Positions 7,891 to 15,653 of a stretch of DNA of 20,041 bases are shown here, in pieces. Source of the DNA: Tubulinosema ratisbonensis (lineage: Eukaryota > Microsporidia > Tubulinosematidae); the NCBI GenBank assembly GCA_004000155.1, contig RCSS01000237.1, forward strand, positions 1 to 20,041. The letters run 5' to 3'. Position 1 is the first letter of the stretch, and each line of letters starts with the position of its first letter. Made by a program: the position numbers and the translations under genes. Below the pieces are notes generated by a model. It did not search any database, was not told where the DNA came from, and saw only the letters and a program-made list of their open reading frames with translations.

Positions 7891-8766
7891 TTTTAGAGAA
7901 ATAAACAAAATTTTAAAAAAATAATTTTACAACTTTACACTAAAAAAATTTCTACTCCTAATAAAGAATCGTCAGTGTTCTATTGAAAATTTTTAAATCA
8001 CACAAATATAAAAAGGTTTTACTTTTTTATAAATTAAAAAGACAAAAAAAATTTGAATTATTTACCAACTTAAATATTAAAAAAAAGATATTTTATATTT
8101 GGTAATGAATCTCAATTTGAACATAGTTTTTTTTTGTTTAAAGAAAATAATATTTAGTAAAAGAGGTATAAAAATTGCATTAAGCCAAAAAATGATTCAT
8201 TTAAAAGCATGATAAGGCTTAATAAAATTAAAATTAACATAAATGTACGAATAATAAAATATAATATCATTGTATTTACGAAATACTTATACCATGATAT
8301 AACATTTATTCTATTTTTAACATGATAGTTTACTTAATCCTTAAATTCTACTTTCTCTCAGTATTTTTTACAATTACAAAAAATAAAATTAAAGGATGCC
8401 TTTATGTATTTATAATGAGTTATTTATATTCAAAATAAGTCTTTTTAATCATTTACATATAAATTTTAAAGAAACAAGAAGTTATTTTAACAATACTTTT
8501 TTTATTAATATGTTTCCATGTTCATATGGCATTTCTTTAATTGATTACTTTATTTTTATTTTTCTTACATTCTTATTTTTTTATCCACTAATATTAATTT
8601 GAAGATAAAAGTCTAAAAACTCAACTATCGCACTCCTAAAAAACTAACTTATCTTTCTATAAATAAAACAATCTATTGCTTATAAATCATAAAATATTTT
8701 TTTGAGTTAATCATAAAAAAACGTTCTTTTTTTTAAAATTAATAAAATGATTTACCAAAAATAAAA
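7891..8766. other. AT-rich spacer, nothing firmly recognised
   Basis: About 880 bases. It contains a 68-codon frame at 8396-8602 made mostly of Phe, Ile, Leu and Tyr codons, with no paralogue and the base composition of spacer DNA; I do not regard it as a gene. The rest is A/T-rich with no clear repeat copy. Confidence 0.5.
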
Positions 8767-8783
8767 TGATCAATCAAAAAAAA
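8767..8783 (+). promoter_or_regulatory. TGATCAA-type motif upstream of second secreted-protein gene
   Basis: TGATCAATCAAAAAAAA, differing by one missing A and one base from the element at 6699-6715 upstream of the paralogue. It is followed by GTATAAAAAC, a TATA-like sequence, and by ACCCTTCC about 10 bases before the ATG at 8812. Confidence 0.45.
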
Positions 8784-8811
8784 GTATAAAAACACATAAA
8801 ACCCTTCCTTT

Positions 8812-9006
8812 ATGGAATTACTAAGCTATTTTATTATGTTAATTATCATTGTAATCTTTACTATTATATCAACACTAGGAGTATCTGTCAAGAAAGATAA
8901 GCCTCCTTGTGATTTTGCAGATGGAGAAATTTTCTCCAATAATATTGAACCATTGTTAAGTAATACTAATATTTCTACTGAATCATATTCTAATAAGTTA
9001 TATTAA
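8812..9006 (+). CDS. Small secreted protein, paralogue of 6758-7015
   Basis: 64 aa from ATG 8812. The N-terminal 23 residues (SYFIMLIIIVIFTIISTLG) are a signal peptide or anchor, followed by VSVKKDKPPC. The mature part is about 40 residues, acidic and Asn/Ser-rich, with one Cys near residue 33 and no known domain. The arrangement 'SY, hydrophobic run, I(S/T)TLG, A/V-S, basic pair' matches the 85-aa protein at 6758, but the mature parts have diverged almost completely. Rapid change after a conserved signal peptide is typical of exported lineage-specific families. The shared upstream motif supports the gene call despite its small size. Function unknown. Confidence 0.6.
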   Translation: MELLSYFIMLIIIVIFTIISTLGVSVKKDKPPCDFADGEIFSNNIEPLLSNTNISTESYSNKLY

Positions 9007-10171
9007 TTAATTAAATGATTAATTTAAATTAATTATATTTTATAAATTTAAATAAATAATGAATATTTAAAAAAAATAATAAAAAGACTATACTTTAATT
9101 AAGATAATAAAATTTAAATAATTAATTAATTTTTTAATGTGTTTAATCATATTTTGTAAATTTTTATTGACAAATTTGTAAATTAAAAAAAATTAACTAA
9201 TATTTTTAAATAAATTATTATTCCATCAAATAAAATCAATTTAATACAACTATTCATGTATAAAATAGTAGAAGAAAATTATTAATAAATCAATTTTTAA
9301 GACTTTCTCTAATGTTTTTTTATTATTTTATATTTTAGCTAATATTAAAAAAATACTTCAGTTTGATCAAATTAGATATTTTATCAATTAAAAAGAAATT
9401 AATATTTTTAAAACTCATGTATACTAAAATTTATTACCAACAGGAAGTATAGAGGTTTAAAGAGATAGTGCATATTTAAAAGCAATGTCGAAGAAGAAAG
9501 AAAATTTTTTAGACAACCAACTAATAAGATTAAGAATCAGAACAAATCCTTTTAAGTATAATAAAAATCATATGACTTTTTCGCTGGCAACAAACAGAAC
9601 CAAAAAGATAATTTTTAAAAAAAATTATAAATCATTGTGTAGCTTTGCTTAAAGATACCTTGCTTGAGAGGTTTATAATAAGCTGAGAGCAGTAGGATAA
9701 GACAAAATTATCAAATCAAAAAATTATTTAAATTATTTATTTATAGAATTTATTAATAGAATGATATATTTTTTAGATAGAATTTTGATGAGTAATGGCA
9801 TTTTATTATAAGAAATTAAGCAATAAAAAGAATTAAATTGTTTATATTAGAAATTAAACAGCATCAATTTTTATTTATTTTAATAAGTAAATCTATAAAT
9901 TTGATATTAGTTATTTAACTGTTAAAAAATATTGCGTTTATATTAAGATAATATCAAAAAATAATTTATATTTTTAAGGAAAAAGGAGAAGAATTAAATG
10001 GCTTTGTAAGTTGGTAAATTATATAATTTATGTACAAAAAGAATATGTTGTTTAAGATGTCTTAATCTTTAAAAAATACTTATTTTTTATTAAATTTTCT
10101 AAAGTCTGAAATGTTTCTGTATGCATATCATATTAATTAATAAGCTTAGTTTTTCAAAAAAATAATTTTCC
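9007..10171. other. AT-rich spacer with one possible short frame
   Basis: About 1.2 kb of noncoding-looking DNA. TTTGATCAAATTA at 9362-9374 matches the palindrome upstream of 6758, but no secreted-protein frame follows it. A less biased patch at 9420-9720 holds the 55-codon frame described separately. Nothing else is recognisable. Confidence 0.5.
9485..9652 (+). CDS. Possible small basic protein or relic (55 aa)
   Basis: A 55-codon frame from ATG 9485 to TAA 9650-9652, beginning MSKKKENFLDNQLIRLRIRT and containing NPFKYNKNHMTFSLATNR. It is rich in Lys, Asn and Arg with fairly balanced composition, unlike the A/T runs on either side. No domain, signal peptide or paralogue in the window. Upstream, TATAGAGGTTTAAAGAGATA faintly recalls the leader of the dispersed repeat, so it may be another decayed copy. 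A chance frame is quite possible. Confidence 0.2.
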   Translation: MSKKKENFLDNQLIRLRIRTNPFKYNKNHMTFSLATNRTKKIIFKKNYKSLCSFA

Positions 10172-10380
10172 TGTGACCAAAGCTTGCAAGATAAGATAGA
10201 CATGTTGACCAATCTAGCACATGGGAATGATTTTTAGCTAACGAAAGCCTCAGGTATCTAATTATGTAGAAACATATTATGCTATGTGTTTTTTATTATG
10301 ATATTTTTTTTGTAATATTTAATAATTACGCGATATATGATTGTATGAATTTTTTTATCCTTAAATAACAAGATAAAAAA
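10172..10380 (+). repeat. Dispersed repeat copy G
   Basis: A plus-strand copy. The upstream part holds GCTTGCAAGATAAGATAGAC, which matches GCTTGCAAAATTAGATTGAC of copy E. It then has GTAGAAACATATTATGCTAT, compared with copy F. After a variable AT stretch, CGATATATGATTGTATGAAT and TTTTTTATCCTTAAATAACA correspond to the start block. From ATG 10345 the frame is MNFFILK, a stop, then about 30 open codons including FFLIYISFNF, which parallels the hydrophobic strand of frame A. The copy is dead as a gene. Confidence 0.5.
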
Positions 10381-11230
10381 TTTTTTTTAATATATATTTC
10401 ATTTAACTTCCAGTATAACAAAAAAAGTAATTTAGATTTTTTATTTCAAAAAATTTTATAGTCAATAGATGAGCAGATGAAGAGAAACATTGATTAGAAT
10501 AATAAAAAAAACCTATCTATATAATTATAAGTTACTTTACTCAAATTTTTTTAAATTTTCTATTTGAAGAGTGACAATCTTAAAAGTGTAAAAAAAGAGT
10601 TTTAATCAATTTTGAGGCTAAAAAATGCTTAAAAACAGTAATTTTTGTAAAGTCCTCTTATAGGTTTTTTAATCTTCAAAAAACATACCTAAAAATACTT
10701 TATTTTGATATAAATTTATAAATATTTGTCCATCAATTCTTTATAATGCATGAATATTATTAAAAATCCTGCAAATAGTTAACTTATTCTAATAAAAATT
10801 GTCATCAATATTTTGTAGAAAAACGATAAACTATTTTTAAAAATGTGATTTTAAATGAAATTTAGTATTTTAAAAAAAATATCCTTTAAAATGACAACTT
10901 TTAAATATTTATGAGTTATATTTTCTTGCATTCTTAAAACAAACAATTTATTATAAAAAATTTATAAATTCATTTAGTTATTTTTTATCAATTAATTGGG
11001 TCATCAAATTTATTTCAGAAGGATGTAAGAAATGTCAAGTTTTTTTCTCTTTTACTGATTGTTTTTAAAAGAAAAATCGTTGAGCTTTTGTTGAGACAAT
11101 CGCTGCAATGTTTATTGCTTTTATGAAAAAATTCTTTGTTTACTTCTTTCAAATATTATCATTAGATTGCTTTTAATTTAAAAGGTTTTATAATAATTAG
11201 AAACTTTTTAAATTTATAATAATTGAAAAG
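10381..11230. other. AT-rich spacer, nothing firmly recognised
   Basis: About 850 bases between repeat copies G and C, which face each other. Scattered short patches of more balanced composition (for example 11020-11110) may be remnants of repeat-family coding sequence. I could not align them with anything. Confidence 0.5.
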
Positions 11231-11534
11231 TTAAAATGAATCAATTTTTCTGCAAGTGTCTGTTTTTAATATCATAAAACATAAATAACCTTTAAAGTCA
11301 AAACAAACATCATGCCGATCATTCTTATATGTTTTATAGATAAAAATATAAAAAATCCTTGGTATCATTAGTTTTTTATCACCAGAAGCCAGTTTATCTC
11401 CAATGTTGAAAATAGCTTGTTTATTTTAAACAAGTTACACTTAGAACCTATTCCAAATCTTAATATAATTAAAGTGTAATTCAAATATTTGGTATTTTAT
11501 TCATTTTTTTGTTGCCTAGGAATGGAAAATTCAT
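11231..11534 (-). pseudogene. MNFPSLG-family decayed gene C
   Basis: From ATG 11534 in repeat copy C, the minus strand reads MNFPFLGNKKMNKIPNI, then stops. In another frame, 11425 down to the TAA at 11231-11233, 64 codons are open without a starting ATG: NKQAIFNIGDKLASGDKKLM, later RHDVCFDFKGYLCFMILKTD. The segment CFDFKGYL resembles CVSDFKF.L at the end of frame A, suggesting both descend from one longer protein in which this region follows the MNFPSLG start. Several stops and at least one frameshift make this copy nonfunctional. Family unknown. Confidence 0.4.
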
Positions 11535-11566
11535 ACAAAGATCTTTTCGCTATAACTTCTATATAA
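11503..11566 (-). repeat. Dispersed repeat copy C
   Basis: Minus strand: TTATATAGAAGTTATAGCGA, AAAGATCTTTGTATGAATTT, TCCATTCCTAGGCAACAAAA. It aligns without gaps to copy A across the TATA-like block, leader, start codon and the first ten codons. It lies about 125 bases outside the left end of the Merlin element. Confidence 0.7.
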
Positions 11567-11689
11567 GAATATTATTGTATTTCATTCATAAACGATACAA
11601 ATGCTCAAAAGTATAAAAAACTTTTCTTTAATTTTTAAATTTAATTTTTATTTATTTAATATTATTTTATTATGTAAAATCGGATTTTT

Positions 11690-11712
11690 ATCGTTTAGGG
11701 GGGGGGGCGTAC
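11690..11712 (+). repeat. Left terminal inverted repeat of Merlin element
   Basis: The sequence TTTAGG...GGGCGTA matches TTTAGGGGGGCGTAAAAATC at the palindrome (13018-13037), except that the G run is ten long here and six there. Just inside, GAACCTA (11714-11720) is repeated in inverted form as TAGGTTC near 11738, a small subterminal hairpin. Confidence 0.65.
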
Positions 11713-11981
11713 AGAACCTAACCCTCGTGAAATTAAATAGGTTCTAATTAAAGCCGTATCCCTAAAATTTCTGTTGACGCAGAAAAAACAACTCTTGGGT
11801 TCTTTTAGATAGCTTACAGACACTAACAAACTCCTAGTACTTTGGTAAAAAATAAATAATTTACATTTTAATTCAATAAATAAATATTTATTTAAAAGTA
11901 TTATATTTATTTTTTAATTAGATATTCTAAAAATAATTTTTTTTAAAAATTTATAAAAAACCTCTAACCTTTACCCTAATT

Positions 11982-12835
11982 ATGAACCTAAAAGAAATAA
12001 TGACCCCAACAGAAAGGGAAGAAATTACTATAAACTACCTTATTTAAGCTTGCGTCCAGCCACGAAGTAATAAATACTCTAGATGTGAATTAGAAATGGT
12101 TTATCACACCAATAAATATTTGTTTTCGTGCAGGAAAAAAAGACACGGAGTCAAAACTTCTATTTTCAAAGACACCTTCTTTTCCAATAATAAAGTAAGT
12201 GTAAATAATGTATTAATGATATGCTATTTATATCAGCACAAGATTAATACTGTCGAAATAGTGGAGGTGCTGGAGATTGGCTCTGAAGCTGTAACTTCTT
12301 GGTGTGAATATCTCAGGGAATTAGTAACAGATTTCCTAGAGTTTTAGGAAATGCAGATCGAGGGGGTGGTATCATTGTTGAGGTTGTCGAAACAAAGCTC
12401 GGTAAGCGCAAATCTAAATGAGTACACATTATTGATGGCGTGTGGGTAGTTGGTGGCATTGAACGTACACCAAAAAAAATATTTTAGTTGTAATTTTAGA
12501 CAGAACTGCCGAATCTATCTTCCTTGTTTTCCAACTATTCATATTATTAAGGTCTATGATTTTTAGTGATAAATTCAAGTCCTATGTTCCAGTGTTTGAT
12601 TATCTGAAACACGAACACTTTACAGTCAATCACTCTAAAATTTTGTAGATCCTATCACCAGCACTCATACCAACACAATAGAATGTTTTAACAATGGCTT
12701 TAGACATTTAGTAGAGAATCGTAACAGAACAAAGAAAGGAATCAATACATGGGTATTTTATTTTTCTTAGAACACATAAATAATTTATTTGGTTAGGATT
12801 CATTAATGCTTTAAAAAATTAAATACATTGAATAA
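11982..12835 (+). pseudogene. Decayed Merlin/IS1595-type DDE transposase
   Basis: The frame starts at ATG 11982 (MNLKEIMTPTEREEITINYL), with a TAA at 12045, then continues in frame through the remains of a zinc-ribbon and helical region (FSCRKKRHGVKTSI, FKDTFFSNNK) to TAG at 12345. The catalytic core follows in other frames: GIIVEVVETKLGKRK (12370-12415), HIIDGVWVVGGIERTPKK, LVVILDRTAESIF, FSDKFKSYVPV, HEHFTVNHS, VDPITSTHTNTIE, NRNRTKKGIN, WLGFINALKN. These follow Merlin/ISXO2-like transposases in order. The second Asp (12568-12570) and Glu (12681-12683) survive. The first catalytic Asp position is Val (GTC, 12386-12388). At least four stops and three frameshifts make it inactive. It would have catalysed cut-and-paste transposition. 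Confidence 0.88.
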
Positions 12836-13011
12836 AACATTAAGTTTATTATTATTATTTTTTTAATAATATTAATTTTAATATATTTTTTTATTTAAAA
12901 TATTTATTGTNNAAAAGCTCCACCACACATATTAAAATAGTTTTAAAAAATTATCTCGCCAAATTTTAAAACAGTTACATTTTCCGTTCTACCACTTATA
13001 TTATTCATCAA

Positions 13012-13078
13012 TTTCGGTTTAGGGGGGCGTAAAAATCATGCGCCATACGCATGATTTTTACGCCCCCCTAAACCGAAA
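13012..13078. repeat. Perfect 31-bp-arm palindrome made of Merlin-type ends
   Basis: Arms 13012-13042 and 13048-13078 are exact inverted copies around the 5-base loop CCATA. Each arm reads TTTCGGTTTAGGGGGGCGTA, then AAAATCATGCG, from outside in. The right arm is in the orientation expected for the right end of the element starting at 11690; the left arm is a second, oppositely facing end. It could be a tiny non-autonomous (MITE-like) hairpin or an end-to-end fusion product. Either strand would fold into a very stable hairpin. Confidence 0.9.
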
Positions 13079-13432
13079 ATTAACCTTAAAAATTTTCATT
13101 AAGTTAATATTTATTTGTTAAACTACCATAAAATTTCTTCGGGATAGAAGTTAAACTTCGATTTCCCTAAATATATAAATTTATCATTTATGATACAACA
13201 AAATGAGCGTTTTCTTTCTGCTTTAGTTTAAAGATTTTATTATGATTTTGACATTTTATACAAAAATGAAAATATAAACTCCTTTTTTCAATTTGCCTAT
13301 CCTTTAAAGGCAGAGTTTTTAGTTTAAAATTGCTTATAAATGATTTAATTATTACCTTCTGTAACTCAATGCATTGCTTTTTTATGTCTTTTCTTTTTAT
13401 CTTTTCTTAAAAGTAGAAAGATATTGTTCTTC
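13079..13432. other. AT-rich spacer, nothing recognised
   Basis: About 350 bases between the palindrome and repeat copy E. It has a small inverted repeat GAAGTTAAACTTC near 13150 and no gene-like frame. Confidence 0.5.
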
Positions 13433-13648
13433 TGATGAAGGCTTGCAAAATTAGATTGACTTAAGCATTTAATAGAGTGTACTAATGGGTTTAAAAGAGT
13501 GAAAGACTTCAGTAATTTAAGTTAAACTTGATTTTGTATAAAAATATTAAACTATATGTTTCTTATTGAATAAGTATCTTTATTTTATATATATAGAAAA
13601 TATAGTGATAGATTTTAGTATAGATCTCCCATCCCTCGACAAAAGAAA
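13433..13648 (+). repeat. Dispersed repeat copy E, with long upstream part
   Basis: A plus-strand copy. GCTTGCAAAATTAGATTGAC near its start matches copy G. The 3' block reads TATATATAGAAAATATAGTG, then ATAGATCTCCCATCCCTCGA, against TATATAGAAGGTG and ATGAATTTCCCATCCCTAGG of copy A. ATA replaces the start codon; the frame reads IDLPSLDKRK and soon stops. The 300 bases after it, up to the BET4 end, hold only broken fragments of frames. Confidence 0.6.
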
Positions 13649-13954
13649 AATAATAAAAAATATTAAAAACTAAACCCTTTTACAACAATATTTGTTAAAA
13701 ATATCTCTTAAATGAGTTTGTTCTATCTTAGAAATCAAACATTTATGAGAAACAACAATAATTTGTTTAAAAATACAAAATCATAAAACCGAAGAAATGA
13801 ACATTTTCTAATCATGCTTTATTTGCTTAAGGCAGTACAACTTAAACTTAAAATTTTTTTAAAAATAAAAGTAAAAATCAAAGTTGTAATATAAAATAGT
13901 TAAAAATATTCACTTATTTGTTAAATTTACTTTCTTTACATTTCTAAAAACGAT

Positions 13955-14848
13955 TTACTCACACAACTCATAAATTTCATAAAAAGAATTAAACAAACTT
14001 TCGTAATAATTTTTTCTAAGAGAATCAATAATCTTTAATTTATCAATTAATTCTCTTCTTTCTTTCATGTTCTTAGTTATTTTTAATTTAATATTTAATA
14101 AGACAACACAATTTTCTTCTAAGCTTAGTAATTCATTTACGTATGAAATGTTAATTTTTTCTTTCTTCAGCAAATATTTAATATCATTAATACAAATTTT
14201 AGTAAAGTCNTTCTTTTCTAAATTCAAACTTAAAACAGGTAAATTAATAACTAATAAATCATCATCTACAATTATTTTACCAATAAAAGGTTCTTTAAAA
14301 TGTAAATACGTCTTATTTTCATATTTTTTAAGAAATATTTTATAATCTCTTTGATCAAACAAATACAAACATCCTTCGTAATAAGGGTTGGTATAAATTA
14401 TATCTTCAAAATTACTTATTTCTTTCTTAAAAATTAAGTCATGCAAACAAGAGTAATTAAAATAATCAACTATCTTTGGTAAATTAAGTTTTCTTCTGTA
14501 ATTCCAACAATGAAAATTTCTTTTATCATAAAAAAGTACCTTTTTAGTAAAAATATCTTCTTTTTCTATATTTACATTTATAGATGTAAGAAATAACCTG
14601 TAATTCCAAGCTGGATATGATTTTACGTTGGTTATAAGTGATTCCGTGTTTATTTTGTAATGTAATTGTAATAGAGAATTGTCATTTTTTAAAACCTTTT
14701 TTAATTCTGACCAGGCAAAATAATCATCTGGTATTATTTTTACTAAAGTGTATAAGTTATCTAAATCTGTTCTGTTTGTTAATATGGTTTTTAAATAATC
14801 TAAGTCTCCTTTTTCCTCTGTATTTTTCTTCTTTCCGTNNNNTTGCAT
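13955..14848 (-). CDS. BET4: Rab geranylgeranyltransferase alpha subunit
   Basis: 297 aa. Scaffold subunit of the enzyme that attaches two C20 geranylgeranyl groups to C-terminal cysteines of Rab GTPases, needed for vesicle traffic. It carries the tryptophan-centred helical repeats of protein prenyltransferase alpha subunits: a degenerate one at 38-52 (PDDYFAWSELKKVL), one at 74-86 (VKSYPAWNYRLFL), the best at 107-121 (YDKRNFHCWNYRRKL) and a blurred one near 150-165. RNFHCWxYRR is the signature of the Rab enzyme rather than of farnesyltransferase alpha. It is shorter than most fungal and animal forms, with no LRR or Ig-like tail. The N-terminus (MQxxGKKKNTEE) is blurred by four N at 14839-14842; the family often begins MHGRxKxK. 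One further N at 14210. The beta partner is 2.1 kb away on the other strand. Confidence 0.88.
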   Translation of the reverse strand: MQXXGKKKNTEEKGDLDYLKTILTNRTDLDNLYTLVKIIPDDYFAWSELKKVLKNDNSLLQLHYKINTESLITNVKSYPAWNYRLFLTSINVNIEKEDIFTKKVLFYDKRNFHCWNYRRKLNLPKIVDYFNYSCLHDLIFKKEISNFEDIIYTNPYYEGCLYLFDQRDYKIFLKKYENKTYLHFKEPFIGKIIVDDDLLVINLPVLSLNLEKXDFTKICINDIKYLLKKEKINISYVNELLSLEENCVVLLNIKLKITKNMKERRELIDKLKIIDSLRKNYYESLFNSFYEIYELCE

Positions 14849-15059
14849 TTTTTAAAAATTAATCTTTTTATTTTTTTTAAAATTAATCTNTTTTATGAAA
14901 ATAAAATAAAAATATGAAAAATAAATAAAAAAAAATATGAAAAATAATTTATTAAAAATAATTAAAAAAATACAATTTTATATAAATAAAATAAAAAATT
15001 TAAAACATTATAAATTAAAAAATTTAAAATATTAAATTATAAAAAAAAACAATTAATTT

Positions 15060-15653
15060 TTATTTTTCTCTTTTATCATTTAATGCATTACATTTATAAC
15101 ACTTATATTTAGTAAATTTATACTCATTGGGATGTACCAATCCATTGTGTGAGTAACACTTCTCACAAACCAATGCATACATCCTTGAAGGTTCATCCTT
15201 TCCTAAAATAGCCCCTGCTAAAGTATCAACAATCCCTTTTTCACTTTTCTTTTTGGGTGATTCTTTCTCATACTTTTCTATCAATTGCTTGGTTTCTACG
15301 TAAGAAATTTCTTTCTTCAGTTCTTCTATTCTTTTTTTCTGAATTTCTTTCAGTCCTCTAAGCTTAATTTTCCTGTTTTGAATCATTTTATCCAAAATAA
15401 ATTCATAAACTTTTTTTACGAAATAAACTACCAAACAAATAAAAAATGCATAAATTACTGTTATTTTGCCAAAGCTTGGGATGATTATTATAAGCACTGG
15501 GATTATCAGAATAAAGAAAATGTATAAATATTGTGTTAAGGAGTATTTGTTATTCTCTAATGACTCAATAGATTCTTCTAATGCTGTTATTTTTTCATCT
15601 AAACTTAAAAGTAAGTCACGCAAGGATAATTGTCTTGAAAAAATGTTTCCCAT
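15060..15653 (-). CDS. LNP1: Lunapark family ER three-way-junction protein
   Basis: 197 aa; homologue of Lnp1/Lunapark, which stabilises three-way junctions of the tubular endoplasmic reticulum. Order of parts: MGN start, a candidate for N-myristoylation; a coiled coil at 13-36; two adjacent membrane spans at about 43-59 and 63-79, forming a hairpin; a second coiled coil at about 88-130; a linker; then the family's C-terminal C4 zinc ribbon with Cys163, Cys166, Cys185 and Cys188, including YALVCEKCYSHNGLV and YKCYKCNALN. Yeast and animal proteins are longer, mainly in disordered tails that are absent here. The start is preceded by TTAATCC, as for the 168-aa gene. It is head-to-head with the Ste24-like gene (149 bp between ATGs) and 211 bp upstream of BET4 on the same strand. 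Confidence 0.92.
   Translation of the reverse strand: MGNIFSRQLSLRDLLLSLDEKITALEESIESLENNKYSLTQYLYIFFILIIPVLIIIIPSFGKITVIYAFFICLVVYFVKKVYEFILDKMIQNRKIKLRGLKEIQKKRIEELKKEISYVETKQLIEKYEKESPKKKSEKGIVDTLAGAILGKDEPSRMYALVCEKCYSHNGLVHPNEYKFTKYKCYKCNALNDKREK

Larger units (their letters stand above)
11690..13078 (+). mobile_element. Merlin-type DNA transposon, inactive
   Basis: About 1.4 kb. The left end at 11690-11712 (ATCGTTTAGG, ten G in total, then CGTA) matches, inverted, the right end at 13048-13078 (TACGCCCCCCTAAACCGAAA). Between them lies one decayed Merlin/IS1595-type transposase on the plus strand. The right end is not a simple terminal repeat but one arm of a perfect palindrome (13012-13078). 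I see no convincing 8-9 bp target duplication at the two outer edges. Merlin elements are known from several microsporidian genomes. NN at 12911-12912 is inside it. Merlin is inferred from the transposase plus the G-rich ends. Confidence 0.75.

Noticed and set aside
8396..8602. 68-codon frame with hydrophobic ends
   Set aside because: Phe/Ile/Leu-rich as expected of T-rich spacer. It lacks the signal-cleavage pattern and upstream TGATCAA motif of the neighbouring secreted genes, and has no paralogue in the window.
13012..13078. TTTAGGGGGG as telomere-type repeat
   Set aside because: It occurs only as single copies at transposon ends in inverted arrangement, never in tandem.
7600..13200. tRNA, rRNA or CRISPR features in the less AT-rich patches
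   Set aside because: No cloverleaf with conserved T-arm, no rRNA-like blocks and no regularly spaced direct repeats could be found; the patches align instead with the dispersed repeat or the transposon.
13955..14848. Farnesyltransferase or GGTase-I alpha subunit
   Set aside because: RNFHCWNYRR is the Rab-type repeat, and the linked beta subunit has the Rab-type GRPxKxxDVCYSxW and VDPALC end.
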